This document shows positions 47,764 to 55,713 of a stretch of 64,000 bases of DNA, one piece after another. The number at the start of each line of letters is the position of its first letter. The stretch's first letter is position 1. The stretch is from Meiothermus sp. (GTDB lineage: Bacteria > Deinococcota > Deinococci > Deinococcales > Thermaceae): contig NZ_BPIJ01000001.1 in NCBI RefSeq assembly GCF_026004055.1, positions 1,550,001 to 1,614,000 on the forward strand, given 5' to 3'. The translations under genes and the position numbers were made by a program. Under the pieces are notes generated by a model. The model saw nothing but the letters and a program-made list of their open reading frames with translations, did no database searches and was not told the origin of the DNA.

Positions 47764-48101
47764 TGGTCTGGTAACAAAATACGCAGTATGGGGTTTAGCC
47801 TTCAGAACGCGCCGTGTCTCGTAAACCTGGGCCTTCGGTGCCTTGCCTGTACGGTCATGCAAAAAGCACCCCACCCCGCTTCGCCCCTTCCCTCCCCTAC
47901 TGCGTAGGGGAGGCCAGGTGGGGTGGCTGACCTGGCCCTTCACCCAGCGGATTGGGGGCCTTGCCTGATACCCTCCCCCACCCTCCCTACGCGGTAGGGA
48001 GGGCGTTTTTAGGCCATCTCGGGGGCCGAAGTGGGATGGAATCTCTACATCGATGTATTCGGTGTGCGGTACAAAACTTCGGAAATTTAGTTACCAGACC
48101 A
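47764..48101 (+). mobile_element. Possible 338-bp non-autonomous element with 12-17-bp inverted ends
   Basis: TGGTCTGGTAACAAAAT at the left end and the reverse complement TGGTCTGGTAACTAAAT at the right end agree in 16 of 17 bases; the outer 12 are perfect. No transposase or long reading frame lies inside. The interior carries the family D double hairpin. Target-site duplications are not clear, so this may be nested repeats rather than a MITE. Confidence 0.45.
47887..48003 (+). repeat. Double-hairpin repeat, family D, copy 1
   Basis: Two palindromes, CTCCCCTACTGCGTAGGGGAG and CTCCCTACGCGGTAGGGAG, are joined by about 70 bases containing complementary GGTGGGG and CCCCCACC tracts. The direct copy at 53944-54064 matches closely. 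Confidence 0.8.
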
Positions 48102-48120
48102 TTTAGCACCACAAATACGC

Positions 48121-48660
48121 CTAGCTTTGCGCACCCACAGGGGCTTTGGTCTCCCATTGGGCCAGTGCCCTGAGCACGGCGTCGCGCTCGTTCTGGTGCG
48201 AGAGCCGCTTGAGAGCCTCGGGCACCGGAAACCAGGCCACCGCATCCACTTCTTCTTGTTGGGGGCGGGGTTTGCCTGCCACGTAGCTCATCAAGAAGTG
48301 GTGAACCTCCTTGGTAACGGTGGTCTGGATGCCGTCGTCTCGAACCGTGAAGTGATAGCGGATGCTGCCCAAAGGAGCCAGCACCTTGGCCTCGATGCCG
48401 GTCTCTTCGCGCACCTCCCGGAGAGCGGTCTGGTAATAGCGTTCCCCAGGCTCTACCTGGCCTTTGGGCAGGCTCCAGACCCGCCCGTCCTTGATGGCGA
48501 TCAGGAGCACCTCGAGACCCTTTCCCCCAGCCCTCTCCCGCAACACCACACCCCCCGCCGAGGTTACTCGACGACGAGAAGCTGGCAGAGCCCGAAGTCC
48601 ATTGCCCCCGGCCATGCCACGCTTGGGTCTGCGGCGGCGCGAACCAATTGAATAACGCAT
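48121..48660 (-). CDS. NUDIX hydrolase
   Basis: The 179-residue protein carries a complete Nudix box: GQVEPGERYYQTALREVREETGIE (GX5EX7REVXEEXGU), given here in two parts as GQVEPGERYYQTA and LREVREETGIE. It follows VWSLPKG, as in the diadenosine polyphosphate hydrolase group (Thermus Ndx1-like), so hydrolysis of Ap6A-type nucleotides is plausible. The N-terminal 40 residues are an unusual Arg-rich stretch (SRRRRPKRG, ASRRRV) not part of the fold, suggesting nucleic-acid contact or a start further in. ATG 48660 is directly preceded by TACAGT. Confidence 0.85.
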   Translation of the reverse strand: MRYSIGSRRRRPKRGMAGGNGLRALPASRRRVTSAGGVVLRERAGGKGLEVLLIAIKDGRVWSLPKGQVEPGERYYQTALREVREETGIEAKVLAPLGSIRYHFTVRDDGIQTTVTKEVHHFLMSYVAGKPRPQQEEVDAVAWFPVPEALKRLSHQNERDAVLRALAQWETKAPVGAQS

Positions 48661-48821
48661 ACTGTAACTACTTTCAACATGGCCCAATAATGGGCGCCTA
48701 AGCTCAGTTTACACCAAAGACGAAGATTTGTTGTGTATAAAGGCACATACCCCACAACACCCCCGAAAAAGCACATTGTAAGCGCTAGGGCCCAGGCCGA
48801 TCCTACCCGGCTTTGTTATCT
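48661..48821 (-). other. Gap between NUDIX and DUF418 genes
   Basis: These 161 bases are moderately AT-rich. On the minus strand TTGAAA and TACAGT lie near the NUDIX start but with only five bases between them, so they are not a standard promoter. Nothing else is recognisable. Confidence 0.3.
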
Positions 48822-49904
48822 CTATCGACGAGGGCTAGAGCGATAGGTGAAACTGCGCCAGAGACGCTCGAGCGGCCCTTGTCCAAAACGCTCGAGCCAC
48901 CACCGGCTGAAAACCACCTGCAACCCCACGAAGCCTATCGCAATCCAGGGAAACCAGATGGGGTTCACCTGTCCATACAGCCCCAGCCCATAGCCATAGA
49001 AGACTGTGCTCATCACGGCAGACTGGAGTAGGTAGTTGCTGAGGGGCATGCGGCCTGCGTATCGCAGGTTTTGCAGCCAGCCCAGCCGGGGCCACAACAG
49101 GCGAAAAAGGGCCATGTACACCAAAGCAAAGGCCAGCCCGCCCAGCCCGCGCAAAGGTTGAAGGTCGGGGTGCTGGGCGTTGTAGAGGTTGACCGGAATC
49201 CCGATCAGGAGCCCCACCATCACCACCCGCCAAAGGGTAGCTGGGCCCAGGGCCTGCCAGCGCGGAGCCAGGTACATCCCCAGCAAAAACAAGCCCACCA
49301 GCTCGACCCCAAATACCAAAGAGGCCAGGGGGGTGTTGAAAAGCCAGGTCTCGAGCCGCACTCCACTTACTTCCCAGAAACTTCCACTTACAAAAACCTC
49401 GGCACTACCGGGCGGGGGCACTTGATCGCGCCAGGAGGTAACAAACCACCCCAGCAAAACATAGCCGGCCAGCAAGAACTTGCCAATGTCCAGCAGCCGG
49501 TGTTCCCGGCCCAGATAGCGCAGGGCAAAGAGGCCCACCAGGGCATAGGTGCCCAGGATGTCGCCGTCGAACAGAAAAATACCGTGCAACGCACCCAGCC
49601 CCAACAGCCACCCCAGGCGACGCCGCAGTAGGGCCAAGGCATCCATTCCGGCTGCCACAAAACGCTGGTATTGCAGGGCTAGCCCCAGCCCAAACAAAAT
49701 CGAGAAGATGGTATAAAACTTGCCGCTAAAGAAAAAAGCCAGCACTTCGCGGCCCAGGATGTAACTTTCCGAAACCCCATGCCGGGCGGCAAAGAGCCCT
49801 ACCCCGGCCAGGTGTTCCAGGTTCACCGCCAAAATGCCTACCAGGGCGAAGCCCCGCAGGGCATCCAGAAAAGGGTCGCGCTCTACCGAGGACAGCGGCT
49901 GCAC
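48822..49904 (-). CDS. DUF418-domain membrane protein
   Basis: The 360-residue protein has about nine membrane segments. The N-terminal LDALRGFALVGILAVN is shared by YeiB/DUF418 and acyltransferase-3-like families, and the C-terminal DUF418 part includes YAGRMPLSNYLLQS with FSRWWLERFGQGPLERLWRSFTY at the end. The function of the family is not established; relatives may modify or export cell-surface lipids. The start is GTG 49904, with TACAAT six bases upstream on the minus strand, in a promoter region shared with the divergent DinB gene. Confidence 0.9.
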   Translation of the reverse strand: MQPLSSVERDPFLDALRGFALVGILAVNLEHLAGVGLFAARHGVSESYILGREVLAFFFSGKFYTIFSILFGLGLALQYQRFVAAGMDALALLRRRLGWLLGLGALHGIFLFDGDILGTYALVGLFALRYLGREHRLLDIGKFLLAGYVLLGWFVTSWRDQVPPPGSAEVFVSGSFWEVSGVRLETWLFNTPLASLVFGVELVGLFLLGMYLAPRWQALGPATLWRVVMVGLLIGIPVNLYNAQHPDLQPLRGLGGLAFALVYMALFRLLWPRLGWLQNLRYAGRMPLSNYLLQSAVMSTVFYGYGLGLYGQVNPIWFPWIAIGFVGLQVVFSRWWLERFGQGPLERLWRSFTYRSSPRR

Positions 49905-49910
49905 CAGGAG

Positions 49911-49934
49911 ATTGTACGGGGATTGCTTTAGAAT
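49911..49934. promoter_or_regulatory. Face-to-face leaderless promoters of DUF418 and DinB genes
   Basis: The minus-strand -10 TACAAT (49911-49916) ends six bases before GTG 49904. The plus-strand -10 TAGAAT (49929-49934) ends seven bases before ATG 49942. Only 37 bases separate the two coding regions, so the polymerases must overlap. Confidence 0.55.
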
Positions 49935-49941
49935 CGAGTGT

Positions 49942-50457
49942 ATGCAAACGCCGGTGCAAATCCCCCCCTTTTTGCGTGGTGATGTGGAAGGTGTTCATCT
50001 ACTGGTTTCGGTCTGGTTGCGCAACCTCGAGGAGGTTGAAGAAACAGTAGTCAGGTGGGCCTCTGACCTGAGCCCCGCAGGCTTCTGGTGGGTTCCCGCG
50101 CCGGGCACCAACCCCATTGGGGGCCTGGTGCGGCATATCGGGGGTTCGTCGTACCGCTTGCTGTTGCGGGGAACCGGCCAGGAAGTACCCGAGGCCCTTC
50201 GCATCCGGCCCGCCGAGGAAATGGCCCCCTCTGGGCGCGACCCCCAGGAGGTGCTGGCCGAGTTTGGCGAGAACCTCGAGCGGGTTAGAGCAGGTTTGCG
50301 AGCGCTTCGGGAGCCGGACTTGACGCGTACCGTGCAGGTAGGCCCCCACGAAGTCAAAGCGGTGTATGTACTCGACCATATTGCCGCCCATGCCCAGCAC
50401 CACGCCGGCCAGATCATCACCACCCGCAAGCTGTGGGATGCGCAGCAGGATCGATAG
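49942..50457 (+). CDS. DinB-family protein
   Basis: The 171-residue four-helix bundle has the three metal-binding histidines expected of DinB/YfiT proteins: one in GLVRHIGGSSYRLL and two in DHIAAHAQHHAGQI. DinB family members include bacillithiol/mycothiol transferases and other metal-dependent hydrolases. The specific substrate is unknown, but a bacillithiol-related role is possible in this phylum. It is leaderless from TAGAAT and divergent from DUF418. Confidence 0.85.
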   Translation: MQTPVQIPPFLRGDVEGVHLLVSVWLRNLEEVEETVVRWASDLSPAGFWWVPAPGTNPIGGLVRHIGGSSYRLLLRGTGQEVPEALRIRPAEEMAPSGRDPQEVLAEFGENLERVRAGLRALREPDLTRTVQVGPHEVKAVYVLDHIAAHAQHHAGQIITTRKLWDAQQDR

Positions 50458-50739
50458 TCAATGGTCGATAGTGGATGGTCTACAGTTGCCGGCTGATGGC
50501 TGAGGGATGGGGGGCTTGGGCCGTTGGGTTGATGTTTGGTTTGGTTCTTAGGGCCCGGGCACGACCCAAATCCAGTCGGAGTCTCCCCGTTAGACCCACC
50601 CACCTGGGGCCCTCACAAGCAGTACAAAAGCCGATTTAGACAGCAAAAGCTCGTCTTGCTCACATCCAGGGCCGTGGGAAGCTTCCCGCAGCGTACTTAG
50701 AACCCATCCAACTCATGCGCCGGGTGGCAAGATGGGGGC
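50458..50739 (+). other. Gap of 282 bases with degenerate repeats
   Basis: Bases 50455-50510 are GTCAATGGTCGATAGTGG / CTGATGGCTGAGGGATGG-like degenerate repeats (family E). The remainder holds no convincing gene, hairpin or promoter. CAAGAT six bases before the next ATG may be a weak -10. Confidence 0.4.
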
Positions 50740-51915
50740 ATGAGCAGAAACTGGCTTTCCAGGGCAGTCTTGGGGCTGGTGGCCTTGGGGCTGGTGGCGC
50801 TGGCGCAGGCCTTTTCCACCGAGCGGATGCAGGCCGACCTGCAAGCCTTGCAGTCCCAGGGGCCACGGGTGGCGGGCACCCCGGCGGTGGCGGCGGCGGG
50901 CGAGTATCTGGCCGCAGAATTACGTAAAGCAGGCTATACGGTGGAGTTTTTTCCCTTTACCTATAGCCGCACCCGCGACCAGGGCAGCAACCTGGTAGTA
51001 GGCAGCACTTCTTTCCCTGTAAATAGCGTATCCGGCAGCCCAGGTCGCAGGGTGGAAGGGCCGCTGGCGGTGGTACCGGGGGCGGGGCTGGCGGCAGACT
51101 TTGCGGGCCTGAACCTGCAAGGCCGCATCGCGGTGGTGCGCCGGGGAGGGATTCCGGGCCTCGAGAAAGCCCGGCTGGCCGCCGAGCGCGGCGCCCTGGC
51201 CATTATCCTGGTCACCGAAGAGCCCAGCAGCACCCGCTTCACCTTTGGCGGTAGCAGCCCCATCCCGGGTGTGACCCTCTCCCGTAGCGACGGCGAGGCG
51301 CTATTCAACCAGGCCGGAGCCCAGGCCGTGCTGGACGTGCGCATCGTGACCGAGGAAGTCCAGGGGCGCAACGTGATTGCCAAACGGGGCAACCAGAACC
51401 CCCAGGCCATTGTGGGTGCCCACTACGACTCGGTACCGGGAAGCCCCGGGGCCAACGACAATGCTTCAGGTACCGTGACGGTGCTCGAGCTGGCCCGCCA
51501 GTTGGCCGCCAGCCCCCTCTCCGAGCGCATCTGGTTCATGTTCTTCGACGGCGAGGAGGACGGGCTGTGGGGTTCGCGCCGGTTTGTAGAGCAAAACCTC
51601 GAGCTTGTGCGCGGGCTCAAAGCCATGCTCAACCTGGATATGGTGGGGGTGGACGTGAACGGCAGCCTGGGCATCGGGGGTAGCAACGAATTGCGGGCCC
51701 TGGCCGACTGCAACACCCTCCAAGTGGTCTGCGGTAGCGCACCGGGCGGGGGCAGCGATCACATGCCCTTTGCCCAGGCTGGGGTGCCGGTACTCTTCTT
51801 CTTCCGGGGTCTCGACCCCAACTACCACCGCCCCACCGACACCCTCGCCGACCCAGCGCTCCTAGCCCAGACCGCTCAGGTGGTGCGGGGCATTCTGGAG
51901 CGCTTGCTGCGCTAG
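50740..51915 (+). CDS. Secreted M28-family aminopeptidase with PA domain
   Basis: The 391-residue protein has a signal peptide (AVLGLVALGLVALAQA). A PA-like insert follows (about 100-200, GRIAVVRRGGIPGLEKARLAAERGA), then the M28 catalytic domain with metal ligands in VGAHYDSVPGSPGANDNASG (His, Asp), FDGEEDGLWGS (catalytic Glu pair), LNLDMVG (Asp) and NYHRPTDT (His). It would remove N-terminal amino acids outside the membrane with two zinc ions. One disulfide-like Cys pair (DCNTLQVVC) is present. Its end overlaps fhs, which converges, by four bases. Confidence 0.92.
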   Translation: MSRNWLSRAVLGLVALGLVALAQAFSTERMQADLQALQSQGPRVAGTPAVAAAGEYLAAELRKAGYTVEFFPFTYSRTRDQGSNLVVGSTSFPVNSVSGSPGRRVEGPLAVVPGAGLAADFAGLNLQGRIAVVRRGGIPGLEKARLAAERGALAIILVTEEPSSTRFTFGGSSPIPGVTLSRSDGEALFNQAGAQAVLDVRIVTEEVQGRNVIAKRGNQNPQAIVGAHYDSVPGSPGANDNASGTVTVLELARQLAASPLSERIWFMFFDGEEDGLWGSRRFVEQNLELVRGLKAMLNLDMVGVDVNGSLGIGGSNELRALADCNTLQVVCGSAPGGGSDHMPFAQAGVPVLFFFRGLDPNYHRPTDTLADPALLAQTAQVVRGILERLLR

Positions 51916-53576
51916 AACAGGCCTCTAATTTGTCCCTCTTTGTCCAGCCCAATCCGGACGGCAGCGGGCTCTTTGGGCAGCCCCGGCATGGTCATGATCT
52001 CGCCCATATAGGCCACCACGAAGCCGGCCCCACACTTGGGTTTGAGGTCGGTCACGGTTACGCTGAAGCCCTCGGGGCGGCCCCGCAGCTTGGGGTTGTC
52101 GGAAAGGGAGCCGGCCGCTTTGGCGATAATAACCGGCATCTGGCTACACCCTTCTTTCTCCAGCCGCTTCAGGGCTTTGCGGGCTTCTTGGGTGTACTCG
52201 ACTTTGGCAGCCCCATAGACCTGCTGGGCGATGCGGGCAATTTTTTCTTCCAGGGGCTGCTCTAAGGCGTAGGTGAAGCGGGGCTGGCCGGGGTTTTCCA
52301 GGGCTTCCAGCACCATCTGGGCTAGCTCGAGGCCCCCCGCGCCTCCTCTGGCGTGCACCTCGCTGAAGGAGACCCGCACCCCCTGTTCCTCGGCAAAGGC
52401 CCGCACGAGCTGGAGTTCCTGCGGGGCATCGGTGGGGAAGCGGTTGAAGGCCAGCACCGGCTGGTAACCCAGAAGCCGCACGTTTTCGATGTGCTTGGCT
52501 AGGTTGGGGAGACCCCTCTGCACGGCCTCGAGGTCGGGCCTTGTGTACGCGTCCTGCCCCCCATGAAAGCGCAGCGCCCGCATGGTGGCCACCAGCACCA
52601 CCGCCTGGGGCGCGAAGCCGGCCCGGCGGCAGACCAGGTTGATGTACTTTTCGGCCCCCAGGTCGGAGCCGAAACCGGCCTCGGTCACCACATAGTCGGC
52701 ATAGCCCAGGGCCATCCGGGTGGCCACCACCGAGTTGGTGCCGTGGGCGATGTTGCCAAAGGGCCCCATATGCACGAAGGCCGGCTGGTGTTCCAGGGTC
52801 TGCACCAGGTTGGGGTAGAAAGCTTGCTTGAGCAGCACCGTCATGGCCCCTTCGGCCCCCAGGTCGCGGGCATAGACTGGCTGCCCGGCCTGGTTGTAGC
52901 CGACGCGGATGCGGCCCAGCCTTTCTTGCAGGTCGGGCAGGCTATCGGCCAGGCTCATGATGGCCATCACCTCGCTGGCCACCGTTATCTCGAAGCCGGC
53001 CTCGCGGGGTACACCCTGGCCAGGGCCGCCCAACCCCACCACCACCTCCCGCAGGGCCCGGTCGTTCATGTCCAGGGCCCGCTTGACCTCGATGCGGCGC
53101 ACGTCCAGCCCCAGCGCATTGCCCTGGTGCAGGTGGTTGTCCACCAGGGCCGAAAGCAGGTTCACCGCGCTCGTGATGGCGTGGAAGTCGCCGGTGAAGT
53201 GCAGATTGATCTCTTCCATGGGCAGCACCTGGGCATACCCGCCGCCCGTGGCCCCGCCCTTGATGCCAAACACAGGCCCCAGCGAAGGCTCCCGCAGGGC
53301 CACCGCCACCTTTTTGCCCAGCCGGCCCAGGGCCTGGGTCAGGCCGATGGCCACGGTGGTTTTGCCCTCTCCTGCTGGAGTCGGGGTCATGGCCGTGACC
53401 AAAATCAGCTTTCCGCGGAGCGCGGGCGGGTTGGCCAGTACTTTGGCCATGTGGGGCCCGTAGTGAAAAAGCGCCTGGGCGGGAATCCCCAGGCTGGCGG
53501 CCACTGCCTCGATGGGTTTGGGTTTGGCCTGGCGGGCGATCTCGAGGTCGCTCGGTACGATCTGGGTGGTGTCCAT
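51912..53576 (-). CDS. fhs: Formate-tetrahydrofolate ligase
   Basis: The 554-residue enzyme has the P-loop TPTPAGEGKTTVAIGL, the family signature REPSLGPVFGIKGGATGGGYAQV, HFTGDFHAI and EAGFGSDLGAEKY. Length matches the usual 555-560. It makes 10-formyl-THF from formate, ATP and THF, feeding purine synthesis and the one-carbon pool that metF also draws on. Minus-strand TAGCCT is followed by six bases, GGAGGC, and then ATG, so the start may be read either leaderless or with that GGAGG as ribosome site. Confidence 0.95.
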   Translation of the reverse strand: MDTTQIVPSDLEIARQAKPKPIEAVAASLGIPAQALFHYGPHMAKVLANPPALRGKLILVTAMTPTPAGEGKTTVAIGLTQALGRLGKKVAVALREPSLGPVFGIKGGATGGGYAQVLPMEEINLHFTGDFHAITSAVNLLSALVDNHLHQGNALGLDVRRIEVKRALDMNDRALREVVVGLGGPGQGVPREAGFEITVASEVMAIMSLADSLPDLQERLGRIRVGYNQAGQPVYARDLGAEGAMTVLLKQAFYPNLVQTLEHQPAFVHMGPFGNIAHGTNSVVATRMALGYADYVVTEAGFGSDLGAEKYINLVCRRAGFAPQAVVLVATMRALRFHGGQDAYTRPDLEAVQRGLPNLAKHIENVRLLGYQPVLAFNRFPTDAPQELQLVRAFAEEQGVRVSFSEVHARGGAGGLELAQMVLEALENPGQPRFTYALEQPLEEKIARIAQQVYGAAKVEYTQEARKALKRLEKEGCSQMPVIIAKAAGSLSDNPKLRGRPEGFSVTVTDLKPKCGAGFVVAYMGEIMTMPGLPKEPAAVRIGLDKEGQIRGLF

Positions 53577-53582
53577 GCCTCC

Positions 53583-53588
53583 AGGCTA
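53583..53588 (-). promoter_or_regulatory. -10 box of fhs (TAGCCT)
   Basis: TAGCCT on the minus strand, with exactly six bases to the fhs ATG at 53576. Confidence 0.45.
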
Positions 53589-53616
53589 CGCCGAGGGGGC
53601 CACGATAAAAGTCCCT

Positions 53617-53697
53617 TGCAAGGGCCGATGGTCTATAGCGGATGGCCGATAGCCAAAAGCTGAGAGCCGAAGGCCAAAGGCCAAAAGCAAGGGGATA
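53617..53697 (+). repeat. Degenerate short tandem-like repeats, family E
   Basis: Successive variants of a 7-12-base unit: GCCGATGGTCTATAGCGG, ATGGCCGATAGCCAAAAGC, GAGAGCCGAAGGCC, AAAGGCCAAAAGC. Similar strings occur at 1953-2030, 28335-28375 and 50455-50510, and in coding DNA at 41770-41825. Confidence 0.6.
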
Positions 53698-53943
53698 TGC
53701 AAGACCGTCATTCTGTGCGTATCGATTTCTCATCAAGTGCCTGCTGCTCGGAATAAGCGGTTTTTCGCCATGCAGGTTGACCCTTGTGTCTATGATTTCA
53801 ACGTTCCGGGTGGCTAGCTGGATTCGAAGCCATCCTTAAGACCCTCGATGTGGATATGGTTCTTATTGTTGTGTCGCATAAAGCCCGCACAACCACACCT
53901 GCACGGTAAGCGAATTAAATCAATCCCCACCTGGACTCGCCCT
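53698..53943 (+). other. Non-coding stretch before repeat D2
   Basis: About 250 bases of lower GC. No gene, hairpin or promoter is convincing. A 65-codon open frame (53642-53839) begins in the family E repeats and is rejected. Confidence 0.3.
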
Positions 53944-54064
53944 GTCCCTCCCCTACGAGGTAGGGGAGGCTGGGTGGGGTTGCTTACCCGGCCCTTCGCG
54001 CAACCAGCGGGTTGGGGGTCTTGTCCGATACCCTCCCCAACCCTCCCTACGCGGTAGGGAGGGG
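53944..54064 (+). repeat. Double-hairpin repeat, family D, copy 2
   Basis: CTCCCCTACGAGGTAGGGGAG and CTCCCTACGCGGTAGGGAG flank a spacer that includes TTGGGGGTCTTGTCCGATACC, matching 47887-48003 in the same orientation. Confidence 0.8.
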
Positions 54065-54125
54065 CTTGAGAGCTATCACTCTTTGGAATCTGTGTGGGTG
54101 TATGGGTATCTTTACGACTGTGTAC

Positions 54126-55040
54126 TTACGGCATCCAGTTGCCGCCGCACACAATCACTGCCAGGCGCTCGGGCAGGTCGTAGTCCATCAGCACCGGCCC
54201 CAGGGCCAGCCCGGCGGTGGGCTCTACTACCTGCTTGAGGCGTTCCATCATCAGGCGCTGGGCTTGCAGGGTCACCTCATCCGGTACGGTCAGGATGCGG
54301 TCTACATGGTTTTGCATGACCGGAAAGGTGCGCTCTCCAATAACCATCGTGCGCACGCCGTCGGCTACCGTCTTGGGGGCCTGCATCAGCTTGACCCGCA
54401 CGCCCACCTGAAGGCTTTGCTGGGCGTCGTGGGCACCCTCGGGCTCCACCCCAATCACCTCACACTCGGGCCGCAGGGTCTTGATCACGGTGGCAATGCC
54501 GGAGATCAGGCCCCCGCCCCCCACCGCGACCAGAACGGCCTCCAGCTCGAGTACCTGCTCCAGCAGCTCGAGCGCCTGGGTGCCCTGTCCGGCCATGACC
54601 CGGAAATCGTCGAAGGGATGAATGAGCTCGTAGCCGGTTTCCAGCGCCAGCTTGCGCACCACCTCTTCGCGGTTTTCTACCGTTACCCCCTGGTCGAAGA
54701 CCTCGGCTCCATAGGCGCGGGTGGCAGCTTTTTTGGTGGGGGAGGCATCGGCGGGCATCACCACCAGCGCCGGAACCCCCATCACCTGGGCGGCATAGGC
54801 CACCCCCTGGGCGTGGTTGCCCGACGAAACGGCGATAAGGCCCCGGGGATTTTGCAACTGGAGCGCTGCGTTGAGCGCCCCTCGAGCCTTGAAACTGCCG
54901 GTTTTTTGCAGGTGCTCGGCCTTGAAGAAGAGCTTTTTGCCCAGCTTCTGGTCGAGCCCCTGGCTGGTGAAGACCGGGGTGCGGTGGATGTAGGGGGCGA
55001 TGCGCCGGGCTGCACTTTGAATCTCGTCCAGGGTTAGCAC
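54126..55040 (-). CDS. Threonine/serine dehydratase (threonine ammonia-lyase-like)
   Basis: The 304-residue fold-II PLP enzyme has the PLP lysine in TGSFKARGALNA, SSGNHAQGVAYAA for the substrate carboxylate, the VGGGGLISG phosphate loop and the C-terminal CGGNW segment. It lacks the regulatory ACT domain of biosynthetic IlvA, so it is the short catabolic type; serine racemase is a close relative and cannot be excluded. The start is GTG 55040, with minus-strand TAGCAT exactly six bases before it. Confidence 0.9.
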   Translation of the reverse strand: MLTLDEIQSAARRIAPYIHRTPVFTSQGLDQKLGKKLFFKAEHLQKTGSFKARGALNAALQLQNPRGLIAVSSGNHAQGVAYAAQVMGVPALVVMPADASPTKKAATRAYGAEVFDQGVTVENREEVVRKLALETGYELIHPFDDFRVMAGQGTQALELLEQVLELEAVLVAVGGGGLISGIATVIKTLRPECEVIGVEPEGAHDAQQSLQVGVRVKLMQAPKTVADGVRTMVIGERTFPVMQNHVDRILTVPDEVTLQAQRLMMERLKQVVEPTAGLALGPVLMDYDLPERLAVIVCGGNWMP

Positions 55041-55046
55041 CGCCCC

Positions 55047-55052
55047 ATGCTA
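55047..55052 (-). promoter_or_regulatory. -10 box of the threonine dehydratase gene (TAGCAT)
   Basis: TAGCAT on the minus strand, six bases before GTG 55040. Confidence 0.5.
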
Positions 55053-55142
55053 ATGGCCCCTGCCTGAGTTTTGTATGAGCACCCCCAAAGCCATGCGACA
55101 GGCCCATCTCCCCCCTTCCAGTGGTCTGGATAGGGAAGCTGC

Positions 55143-55206
55143 GTAACGCTCAACCTTTGTGTAACGCCTAAAACGTCTGTAAAGGCACGGGAGATTGCTC
55201 TACAGT
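55143..55206 (+). promoter_or_regulatory. Three 18-bp-spaced GTAA(C/A)G repeats plus -10 TACAGT
   Basis: GTAACG at 55143 and 55161 and GTAAAG at 55179 repeat with an exact 18-base period. TACAGT (55201-55206) lies six bases before ATG 55213. The array sits just upstream of the -35 region, the usual place for an activator. Confidence 0.45.
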
Positions 55207-55212
55207 CGGGGT

Positions 55213-55689
55213 ATGCAGATGCTTGCCGAGGCCATTTTTCAGCTCGAGCCAGGCCAGATGCTGGTGGGACGGACCCCCACCCGGCAGACCTTGCTTAAAC
55301 TTTGGCTGCACCGGCATCAAGCGGGCTTCGACCTCTATATCACCCAGATTTTAGAACCAACGGAGCCCTCCCCCGGGCCTCTGCGCAACACGGTAGGACG
55401 CGATCTGATCTCCTGCAACGAGGTGCTGGAAGCCTTGCACTGCCTCGAGGACGTCTACCCGGTGGAGCCCCGCACCTTCCACAACCTCCCCGTCGCCTCG
55501 CGCACGGCTACCCCGGTGCTGTTGGCCCTCCTCGAGGAGCAGGTCATGCGGGTGGTTCGCAGTAGCGTGACCGGCGAGTTCGGCCCCGACGACCTGCCCG
55601 CTCAGGTGGTTGCACTCAAGCCGGCTTGCTCCATGGAGGCCCTCGAGTCCGACGACGACATCAGCAACCTGATCCTCACCGACTCTTGA
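55213..55689 (+). CDS. Hypothetical protein, 158 residues
   Basis: The family is not recognised. The protein is soluble and mixed alpha/beta, with an acidic C-terminus (SMEALESDDDISNLILTDS) and three cysteines. No signal peptide or known motif. It starts at ATG 55213 with TACAGT six bases upstream, and is preceded by three regularly spaced GTAACG-like repeats, so it is likely to be a regulated gene. mtaB follows 24 bases downstream on the same strand and may be co-transcribed. Confidence 0.75.
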   Translation: MQMLAEAIFQLEPGQMLVGRTPTRQTLLKLWLHRHQAGFDLYITQILEPTEPSPGPLRNTVGRDLISCNEVLEALHCLEDVYPVEPRTFHNLPVASRTATPVLLALLEEQVMRVVRSSVTGEFGPDDLPAQVVALKPACSMEALESDDDISNLILTDS

Positions 55690-55713
55690 CCGAACCTCCC
55701 CGCCTCCCCCACA

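Noticed and set aside
53642-53839. 65-codon open frame in the gap after fhs
   Set aside because: It starts inside degenerate repeat DNA and has no ribosome site, motif or protein-like start.
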